A DNA stretch of 64,000 nt from Aphis gossypii (lineage: Eukaryota > Arthropoda > Insecta > Hemiptera > Aphididae). The position numbers were made by a program, and so were the translations under genes. The stretch covers positions 20,171,213-20,235,212 of the forward strand of contig NC_065531.1 in assembly GCF_020184175.1 (NCBI RefSeq). The letters run 5' to 3'. The notes below the pieces were generated by a model. That model was not told the DNA's origin. It saw only the letters and a list, made by a program, of their open reading frames with translations, and made no database searches. This document shows positions 54,610 to 64,000 of this stretch, piece by piece; within the stretch, counting starts at the first letter, position 1; the number at the start of each line of letters is the position of its first letter.

Positions 54610-54707
54610 CTAGACGAAAACCGCGGGAAACACTGCACGCGGGGAGGAGCTTTCGGCGGCGGCGACGACGACTCCGATCCGCCCCGTCCGCCCGACTTTA
54701 AGTGCAT
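54610..54707 (-). other. Candidate first exon with ATG, Ser/Pro/Gly-rich (minus strand)
   Basis: From an ATG at 54707 a GC-rich frame runs 32 codons and two bases to a strong donor, CTAG|GTACGT. The predicted peptide is rich in Gly, Ser and Pro (GGRGGSESSSPPPKAPP), with no signal peptide and no family I recognise. Joined to the candidate leader exon at 53503-53446, the frame stays open. It lies in the CpG-rich island and could be the start of an upstream ORF in the Gyc76C leader, the start of a separate small gene, or chance. Confidence 0.3.
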
Positions 54708-55579
54708 TCGGCGTTTTTGTCGGCGCTAAATAGCCCCGCGGGGGTCCATAATATACATAATATATATATATATATTATACCACTATTACCAGAGACTGCA
54801 CTTAAACCGTTTTCTCGGTCATTCTTGATTAGACAAACTCCGCAGTCACCGACAACCGTGCTCCGTATCTTCGATCTATTCGCCTATATTATATCGGTTG
54901 CAACGTAGGTATATATTATACTTTTTAAGTTATAAAATTGCAATTGTAATCTTTTTGTTTCTGCTAAAAAAGCAACATATTATTTAAAAAAATATCTGTA
55001 GGATAGAAGTTCTCAAAAGTTTTACGAACATTTGAATTAAACCTAAAATAAAATTAAAAACAACTTAAAGAAGTACAATTTAATTAATCGTTGAATATAT
55101 TACCCAAGCAATGTATTATAAAACTTACTTTTGTATTTATATTTATATTCTTTTAAAACATTTAAATTGTATTCAACAATTAATATAATAGATAGAATAC
55201 TATAACTCAATTTGTAAATTATATCTAAAACCTCATATATTATATATCAAATATCTAATTTTTTTTTCATGGAAATACCTAATTATGAGGATATGAATTA
55301 ATATTGTTTGATTATGATGATTATGAAATAACTACAAGTGCTTAAAAAAGTATTTAATTTTGAAAATATTTTTATACCTACTTAAAACAAAAATTATTTT
55401 ACCTGCAAAAAAATATATTTATATTTAAAAGAATATGAATATTAATGTTAATTTTCTATAGACTTTTTATTCTCAAAACTATTCATCAAACTAATATTCT
55501 ATGTGATATTTATTCATGTTTTATTTAAATAACATACTTAAAGGTTCGATTATTATAATTTTTGATAATATAATAACAT

Positions 55580-55978
55580 TCTAATTAGGAAATCGCTATT
55601 CTCTAGGATCGGACACTCCTTATTGCAACCCATTCATTTCTCATCAGCAAAAAATATCTTCTACCCATGTCACACAGATCTTTCGATTCATCACATCATC
55701 CAAGCTTGCATAAAATACCGGGACATAAGAAACAAACTCTCTATACCGCCGAATTTGGAAGAAGCTCTCAACAAAAATAATAACAGTGAACTTATTACAT
55801 TTCTAACCAAAATTAATTTCATAAATAAACTTTAACATTGTAAAAATCTTTTTCCTTAGTCTCTAAGTCTTACTATAATTTATTATTTGTTTTTTTTTAA
55901 TTTATTATTTATATTTAAAATACGTTAAGCTAACAACCTATGATGTTGAAGCCTTATTTCTAATAATAATAAAAAAAA
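55580..55978 (+). mobile_element. 5'-truncated, frameshifted non-LTR retrotransposon (3' end)
   Basis: The frame ending at 55835 encodes a C-terminus characteristic of insect Jockey/R1-like ORF2 proteins: HHIIQACIKYRDIRNKL, then a helix with NLEEAL, ending FLTKINFINKL before the stop. Just upstream (about 55591-55640) another frame reads SLGSDTPYCN, resembling the preceding Cys motif, so at least one frameshift separates them. After the stop come about 115 bases of 3' UTR ending in a TAA/A-rich tail (about 55961-55978). Nothing of the reverse transcriptase or endonuclease remains. It is a dead-on-arrival insertion. Confidence 0.65.
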
Positions 55979-56518
55979 TATTCTAATTTTAAAATACCTA
56001 AATATAATATTACGTATAGGCTGCAGCACTTTTTCTTTCTGTAAAATATGGTATCTAGTTAATTTCCATCTTCTGCGTCCACCGACAACTTCAGCGTGCA
56101 AGACGATAGCGTCGTTTGATTGAACACAAGCTTTACAGAATTCACATAGTTTCCTTCAAACGATTACTTTTCGAGTAAAGTATATAATAATGGATGGATA
56201 TATTTTGTAGGACCAAATCGTGATTTCGTCAAAATAATGACTTGCGCTTCTCTGGATATTATATGAGTATATGACGGATAGTAATGAAGATGGTTGTTAT
56301 TTTTGGTTGTATACCGTGTACATAATATATTAGACGTTTTCTTGGCCATTCATAGGTACTCTGCGACATAAAGACTTTTTCGCTTCAGATCGTCTTTTGT
56401 ATAAATGTCTGTGTAAATGACAAGATATTTAAACGTGAAAAGCATAACATTTATCCACTAAAAAATTATTCATACAATATGTACTAAATTTTAAATTTAA
56501 TATATATATATAAGAACA

Positions 56519-56601
56519 CGGAGTGATCCATTTAATACAATACACTTATATCCTACGATACTCAATATTACTTAACGTCTTAAGTTAAATGGACCACACT
56601 G
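56519..56601. mobile_element. Miniature TIR element (about 83 bp)
   Basis: The left end CGGAGTGATCCATTTAA and the reverse complement of the right end CAGTGTGGTCCATTTAA match over about 17 bases with few differences. TA follows the right end (56602-56603); the left flank (CA) is decayed. The interior is too short to encode anything. The termini have the same CAG-GTG-T layout as the two larger MITEs in the window. Confidence 0.5.
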
Positions 56602-58517
56602 TATAGATTCTAAATATATATATGCAGTGGGCGCCACCTTTTATAGGACTCAGTTTGTGGGACCAGCACAAAAGAGAGTCTTATTATAATCAAATGCATC
56701 ATAATATAGGCTGTGGGGAAAAAAACAAAAATTTAGTTAATTATTATTAAATTTTTTTTTTGCCATTTTGCTTTTACTATTACATATTATTAAATAAATA
56801 TAATACGTACATATCATTAATTAAATATTATATATACACATATTATACTAACTTGCATAAATTTTAAACTTTCATAGTATTATTTGTACTTAATACAAAT
56901 TAAATTTAATTTTGCACATAGTATAAAATTAATAATACCGTACTCAATAATTTATAATTTAAAAAAACTATTAAAATAAATTGTGATTTTAGTTTGTTTA
57001 CTTTATTATTTTTAATTATTCCAGAGATTATTGTTGTTATTCGTATTGTATAATAAACAACGCATAAATTTAACCCACTGTAATAAAAATAACTTTTTGA
57101 AACTAACTTTTTTCAAAATGTTATTAAAAATTCTACCTTATTTTACAAAATTTGAAGTTGTTAGTGTTATTTCCAAATTTGTGTAATGTATTTGGATACA
57201 TCCGAAGCGTTCAAGACAATTTCGAGTCTAATAAACAACTAAACCTTATCCTATCCATGAGTCTTTTAAGCTAGTGTCTAGTGTATTAACTCAAAATTGA
57301 TTAATTACCTTTAAACAAAATAATGTTGAATATTAATCTTCTACACTTAATCTACTTGCATAGTAAATATTATAGTGTATAACTTTAATTTAAACCGGTA
57401 AATTATAATTAATTTATTAAAATTAAATTACCCAGAAAGTCTGAAAAATATTACTATAAAGAATACTAGTAAAGAATACTTATCATATAAAATATAAACT
57501 TAACGTTTATAAACTTGAAGAGTAGAATAAAAATTTAAAACATAAATTTATTAACTGTCATACACCTGCGGTCTTTCATTTATTCACATATAAACGATGA
57601 CGTATTATATAATTTAATTTCAAAACTTAAAAGTCTTATAAATTATACTTTATTATAGTGTGCGCCTACGCTTGTTCTTTGTAAAAGTTAAATCTGGTTA
57701 TAAAGTATTACTATAATGCTATTTATGGACCATTTGATAAGAATACATTCACTCTAAAATATATTAAACTATTAAATATAATTAATTATTAATCCTAAGC
57801 TTATTAAATATTATTTAATTGTATTATTAATCTTGATTAAATTAGTCAAATCCGAACAGTTTGACTCGAATGGATATTATAGTATTTTACATTGAAAATT
57901 ACGTTAAGCTTTCAAAATAATTAACAATGAATTATACTTAGATGATTAAACACGCGATGTTTATTTATAATTTCCAAGTATTCATCATCGAGGACTTATT
58001 GTAGTTAACGTATTCGACTTCGTCAGATTAAACACTATTTTCTAGTACACACATAATTGGATTTTCTGTATGACATACAATACCGTCTATATATACAAGA
58101 GATAATAATTCACAAGTGAAATTAAGAGATTATTTTTTTTGCGTGTTCCTTAAAAAAAAAATTGAGTGTAATAAATATCCGGTTAAACATTTATTTTGTA
58201 ACTATACCCAATTGTTATAGTTTTCATTGTAACATGTCGTGTTATATATTGTAGTATCGCGCTAACGCCAAATTTCCATCCAAATTTATTGTCTCTACGT
58301 ACATAATAATTAATAGTATTACGTACAATGTTATACCTACATAATACATAATGTGTATATGGAAAAATGTTATTAAGTGTAATATTACATGTTATTAATA
58401 AGAATGAAATTCACGTGATACCAACAATGGTTTAATTTAATTATTATAATAACAATATCGTTGCAATTTTATAAGTTATGTTTTATGAGTATAGTAGGAC
58501 TAATAATGTATCAGAAG

Positions 58518-58538
58518 GTTGGAACAATAAGTTCCAAC
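58518..58538. repeat. Small perfect hairpin
   Basis: GTTGGAAC and its exact complement GTTCCAAC are separated by AATAA. No associated gene; probably incidental. Confidence 0.5.
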
Positions 58539-61500
58539 ATTTAATTAAATTTAAACATCCACATATATATAATATATATTTATTAAAGCTTTACAAATGA
58601 TGAACTCCATTAGCTCAATGGAGATTTTAAAACTAAATACAGGTATTCAAATAAATTGTAAAATTAAATCAAATGAAGAACGGCTTAAAAACATATGTAA
58701 AACTATACTCAATTCAAAACAAATACTAAAATTATTAGTTTTTCAAAAAACGTATCCTACGTAATTAAACATTAAATTTTTAATATTATCTTAAAATTAA
58801 TGTTTACAAAATCGTTTATCTTTTCATTTTATTAGAATAAAATTTTCAATTATATTATTATATGAAAACGATAACATATAAGAAAACATAGATAACACAA
58901 ACATATAAAACAAGGGCCATATTGACACAAACAATAATAATGAACATTGTATGATGTTATTCAATTACTAAAATTATATTAAAATCCTGGTAACTCAATA
59001 TAAGTGGTTCATAAATGTCTACACGAACACATGTTTATAGGTGTATAAAGAACATATTATACAAAAAAAAATGATTATTTATTGTGAAAATTTGATATTT
59101 ATCACTTATTTACGACATAAAATTATAATATATTACAACGATTAGTGGTGTTACGATGTGCTTAAGACCAAAAAAAAAATGATCATTTAATATAAAAAAA
59201 ATCTTCTTTCGAAGTTTACGTATTTTTTGCATTGTATATTAAGACAGCTGCAGCAAGCTGCACACATAGATACATACCTATACAATAACATGACTTTAAC
59301 GGAATATATTAACTTAACGTAAATTTATTAGGTACCTATCCAGTAATCAAATTTTAAAAGCCCAACTAAAATCCGGTTATACTAGTAAAAAATGTATACC
59401 TATGTAAATACCTACACCTTAATAATATTAGATATATACAGTATATGTCGCATAAATTATTTCATACTTAATGATTTTTTTTCAGAGGCGTTTGAAATAG
59501 GTATATATTACCCATAGTATCCATCGAGTAGTTATTACCTAGTTTATTATGCATATTTTATAATTTATAATACGATCTATAATGTATGGATACTAATTGA
59601 TTTTGTAACAATATACATAATATTATATGATCAACAGCGTAAGATGTATTATAAAAAATCTCACTCAGATATGTTATACTACAGCTGATGGACCTATATA
59701 TTTCAATATTTTTACTATTAGGTAATACAATAGTATCTATAATACATATTTTTTGTACAACACATTGTTCGTAAATGTTCTTAAGTTTATCGTATTATTT
59801 TTTCATCAGAATATAGTTGCCTATATATTTACTAGATGTTCGCTTATTTTTATTAGGTACTCATTTTTACCAAGCGATAAATTAATATTATAATAGATTT
59901 TTACATTTTATTAGTATTCGCATTACAGCCACAAATAACCGACTGACCTTATACATCAATATAATATGGAGTGGTTTTATGTGTTCGACTGTTTTAACAA
60001 TTTTCAAATCACGGTTATAAGGGTTTTCGTTCGTAGAGGAAATATTTATTGAAAGTGGGGTACTGTCGGCTAGTGTTCTCAGCGGTGCGCATTACTGAAA
60101 TCATTTTTCGACTCGACACCAATTGCCACTCTATCTTCATAGTTGTCCTTTTCCCTTCAAAAAAAAAAAAAATAAATAAACAACAGTTTTTTCACTTAAG
60201 GTTTTTTTTTACTGAAATTCTATACGTGTGTACAGCAAGACGTAGAAGATAATTTTGGAGCAAAAAAAATCGGATTTCCTTTCTCATTTTTTTATTTTTA
60301 TATTATTATTTTCATCAATACGACAACAATATTTTAGAATATCCCAAATTCCTAAACATCGATAATATTACATTTTTGATGTTTAAATCACATGGTTCTT
60401 ATAATAATTTACAATTATCTTTATTAATTGTAGTGCTTGGATAGGTTTAACATTAGTTTTTAGTTTCCATAGAAAATTAGGAAATACATTACATAATTGC
60501 ATTTTTAACAGCTATTACTAGTTAAAATTTTCGTATAATGGGTTTAGATAGTTAAATGATTAGATTGTTCTATCTAACCAGCCAGGAAAAGGAGTTTGTT
60601 AAAATGATGATAATTGGCCTTATAATTATCTATAATTTATATATACTTCATAGGTAGTTTCATACCTATATGTTATATGAAATAGCCGATTGGCGTTTAT
60701 ACTTTATATCAATGATTAAATAAGTAAAGTACTTGGATTTATTTGGTATTGACTCAAAAATTAGAAACAATAATAATATAATACGGTACAAATATATTAG
60801 GTATATTGTTATAATTAAATATTAATTGTATGATAAATGCAATGTATTTGATAAAAATCAAATCAACCTATCGTAATAGTAAAATGTATTATTTTAATAT
60901 TAATATCACAAAAATATACTTAATGATATAGGCGACAGACTGTTCCAGTTCAAAATCGTTTTTCATAAATACAAATATAAATCATCGAATTCAAATTTAA
61001 AACCCCATTACAGTGAACCACTCGAAACTTACCACACAGCAGGATGGTGACTTTTTAAAAGCTTAAAACTCATTCAATAAATCGATCACCAAACATTGAC
61101 GTTTTTTTTTTTTTTTTATTATTAAATTATTTTTTCGTATTTTAATTGGAGATGTTGTCGGCTGAAAACAAAATTATTTTTTCATAAATGTATTACACAT
61201 ACCTAATACAATTATTGAATTAAGTTTACCAAAATATACAATATTGATTTACGCTTAACTGAGGTGTTGTAGTATAGGTACTATAATTTATTTACTGTCG
61301 TCTAAATTGTATTTTCAACTCAAATTTACGTTACGCTCTCCATTATTGTTTATATTCTATATTCTTAAACGAAAGACAAAATAATGATTAACATTATAGG
61401 AATATATTTTTAACAATGCCCAACACAGTGATAATTAATAGCTCTCAATAAGTATAAACATTAGAAAATAATTAATTTTCAACAATTTTTAAGACAATTT

Positions 61501-62091
61501 GTTCAGCAATTTTATTCTTTTGCTCAAGAACGTCACGAAATAATATAGAATTTTCGTATAATATCTTGTTATTTATCGTATCTATAAAAATGCATTTAAT
61601 ACTGACCGAAAACGTATAATGGTACACTTAAACGACCTTTATTCAAGTACATACACTTATATATCATAGAATAGAAATCTTATAATTTGTTTAATGGCAT
61701 ATAATATAAACCTGAAAATGATACCACAATGATATATAACATAAAACTAGTTTATCGAAGACATTTTTCAAATAATCGCTCCGAAATTTGGCCATTTTAT
61801 TGTTTTATTATATTTTTTCAAAAATGAAATAAAACTTTATTTAAAGGTGTTAACTGTTAAGCCATAAGAGTAAGTCGTAATTTATGCATTTATTTATAAA
61901 GGAGGTATAAAGGTACATATTTTCAATAATTATTAAATGCTTTAATTAGCTTAATTCAACAATTATTATTCATCTGAAATCTGAAAATTAAACAACAAAA
62001 ATGACATGTAAGGTATAGTAATTTACTATTTATTGGTCAAACATTTAAAGAGTTCATTTTTTACACAATTTCAGACAAAATATGATATTTA

Positions 62092-62493
62092 CTATACTAG
62101 TGCTGTAAAAGTATACCATTTATTTTTATAATTATACAAGTAAATACTATTATATAATATATATAATATTATATAAATCGGAGAAAATGACCATGATTTT
62201 GACAGTAACAATAGATAGTAGATAGGTAGATATATAGACTTTTTGTGCACAAGAGTATTAATACGAGAGACATTCAAGGGAATTTTACTCAATAATTCTA
62301 GATAGCCGTTTAGACCTGTAGAGCCGAAGCACATTATTAAGTTTTTTCTCTTTTCAAGTGGTTCAATATCAAAATTATTAACTTTTGATTCGAGAAATAT
62401 GTCTATTATATTTGTTGCATATGCAAGTAGGTACTCGTAAAAGCTGTTTCTGAAAATGTCTGAATACTTTTCGTTATTATGCAAAAAAGGCAA
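62092..62493 (-). other. Unassigned 133-codon open frame
   Basis: The first 75 or so residues are hydrophilic and varied (NIIDIFLESKVNNFDIEPLEKRKN, shortened here to its ends: NIIDIF and EPLEKRKN; then CFGSTGLNGYLELLSKI), unlike the low-complexity Ile/Tyr tail after it. The open frame starts at a non-ATG codon (TTG), with no convincing splice acceptor in front, and its first internal ATG is about codon 54. I recognise no family. Options are an exon fragment of an unannotated gene, an old transposon piece or chance. Confidence 0.2.
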
Positions 62494-63069
62494 TATTTTA
62501 ATAAAAATTAAAAATAAATGAACACTATTCTAAAATAGAACCAAGTATACAAAAATATAAATATTTCGCGTTTTTAAATTTATTCGAGCTATTACAACGT
62601 ATAAAACCAAATACGCTGTGAGCTTTATATCACACCCATACTATTTCACAGGATATCGCAGTATTTTTATCTATATTTTTTTCATAACATTTTTTATTCC
62701 TCCTTGAAAAGTTTGAATATTCAATACAATGTGTTTACTGAGAGGATTTTTACACAAGTTGCAAAAAAAAAGTATTTATATATACAGTAATAATTTTCAC
62801 AAGCCGTAGGTATATAGATTAATAAAATTTTACAATTCCATTTTGATGTTAATTTATAATAATAAAGTTTTAAATTATAACCAATTGATTTCCATAACAA
62901 AAACGTTTATTTACATCAAACACAATTATTAGAAAGCTATTTTAAGAAAACATCGCACCCACTATGTCGTACATAGTACATTTTCGTTCACTAGTTTCAA
63001 TTGTGTGCTTTTAGTTTTAATATTAGAGTGCATTGACCTATTATCAAACTTTTAGGTGAGAACATTGTC

Positions 63070-63237
63070 TGTGTTCTCTCGTTGGTTTTTTACAATATTT
63101 TAATTTTTAAGTGAATTATGAGCTTTTTCAAATATTAAAATTATTACTATTTATATGAGTACGAAAAATATTACATATTTGAAAATGCTCATAGTTCACT
63201 TAAAAATTAAAATATCGTAAAAAAACGAGAGAACACA
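63070..63237. repeat. Long near-perfect inverted repeat (about 65-bp arms)
   Basis: The arm at 63070-63135 begins TGTGTTCTCTCGTT and ends TTTTCAAATAT. Its reverse complement lies at 63175-63237 with only a few substitutions and a small length difference in the T-run; the loop is about 39 bases. Transcribed from either strand it would form a long stem. It may be a foldback/palindromic MITE or an RNA hairpin source. No TA or longer target duplication is clear at its ends. Confidence 0.8.
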
Positions 63238-64000
63238 AATAATATCCTTAATGTTATTTAAAAAATCCTTCAAAATGCTTGAATAAGATATAATATTACA
63301 TTACTGGGGCTTATTGTTGTCACAATTCAAAAAAATCTAAAACTGCAGCATTGTTGTATTTATTGAAGTAGGTATATTAATAATAGGTACTTAAAGTTTA
63401 GATAATATTTTAGACATCCATTTTCTTTTCGTCATTTAGTTTTTCATACGAGTATATCACTAAGGAATAAACATTATTTTCTATATTATATATTACATAC
63501 AGTGTGGTACACGTTTTCTCGGAAAACAAAACGAAAACTTTTACATTTACATTTTTACAATTTTTCAAATACGTCAAGAAAAATAATATCCTTTAACTTT
63601 CGTCCTATAGCGTTGTATCCAGCATGTTTTTCTTGTAAACAATATACCTATTACGTCTTTGTTTTTTTTTCTATTTTTATTATTTTACGCGTAATTTTAT
63701 TGTTGGAAAATCATATGCAATTTACCTATTTTTACAATTTAAGTGTATAATATTATAATAATGGACTGCGCAAACCAGAACCAACTCTCTCGCCACTTGA
63801 ATCTGATAATATGATTTATTTATTGTTCAATAACTTTATGAGATACTACATGCCCACAACAAAGACTATACGCGATGTAGATACCTATACTTTTGTTTGA
63901 ACTCGTAATAAATATATTATATTATTCACGAACTTTCTCCACGAGGACCCAACAGTATATGATATTTATATAATGTATGTGTGTATGTATATATGAGAGA

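Larger units (their letters stand above)
53690..54745. promoter_or_regulatory. GC/CpG-rich island, probable promoter region
   Basis: Against an extremely AT-rich background this stretch is packed with CG dinucleotides, especially 53985-54130 and 54590-54740. It includes a CGACGG-type triplet tract at 54075-54107, a (TTA)8 tract at 54207-54230, and CCCCGCGGGG at about 54734-54743. It is the most marked compositional shift in the window and lies upstream of the minus-strand Gyc76C exons, so it is a good candidate for its promoter and leader, or for a divergent promoter. No initiator or TATA box can be assigned reliably, because TA-rich stretches are everywhere. Open frames inside it are probably composition effects. 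Confidence 0.4.
54711..64000. other. Region upstream of Gyc76C, no intact gene recognised
   Basis: AT-rich sequence beyond the CpG-rich island. It contains a 5'-truncated retrotransposon (about 55580-55978), a tiny TIR element (56519-56601), a small hairpin (58518-58538), a T-run (61102-61117), an unassigned minus-strand frame (62092-62493) and a long inverted repeat (63070-63237). Confidence 0.6.

Noticed and set aside
54755..54785. TATA-like alternating AT stretch near the CpG-rich island
   Set aside because: Such stretches occur throughout the window, so position alone does not identify a TATA box.
1..64000. CRISPR arrays, operons, phage or plasmid modules
   Set aside because: No spaced direct repeats and no dense gene packing were seen. 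The sequence has spliced eukaryotic structure throughout.

Overview
The window is AT-rich animal DNA with small exons separated by kilobase introns bounded by GT and AG. Homopolymer tracts, TA/TTA microsatellites and repeated motifs such as TAGGTACCTA are frequent. Together with the protein sequence this points to an insect, most likely an aphid or a close hemipteran relative. The organism call is inference from composition and homology; nothing in the window names the species.

One protein-coding gene is well supported. It lies on the minus strand: six coding exons (39841 down to 6408) encode the N-terminal 332 residues of a receptor guanylate cyclase closest to insect Gyc76C. They hold a short signal peptide and most of the extracellular ligand-binding (ANF_receptor) domain. 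All six exons join in frame (193+170+123+187+78+245 nt = 332 codons) with GT donors and AG acceptors. The rest of the ectodomain, the membrane segment, the kinase-homology domain and the cyclase domain should lie to the left of base 1; I found no further Gyc76C exon in 1-6407.

Layout, right to left along the gene: 54711-64000 is upstream sequence with a retrotransposon tail (about 55580-55978), a tiny terminal-inverted-repeat element (56519-56601) and a long inverted repeat (63070-63237). About 53440-54720 is a GC- and CpG-rich island that probably holds the promoter and untranslated leader exons. 39876-53445 would then be a first intron, with a 350-bp TA-flanked MITE at 45367-45716. From 39875 to 6408 come the coding exons and introns 1-5. 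These introns carry a hAT-like MITE (33315-33510), a second TA-type MITE (24894-25199) and a poly-A-tailed, possibly retroposed segment (about 8480-8835). Bases 1-6407 belong to intron 6.

No rRNA, tRNA, CRISPR array, operon or complete second gene was recognised. The most interesting gene-linked observation is a candidate spliced leader that would create a 59-residue upstream ORF ending 10 nt before the receptor start codon. The most interesting non-gene structure is the near-perfect hairpin at 63070-63237. No computation or database search was run; homology calls rest on recognition of family motifs.
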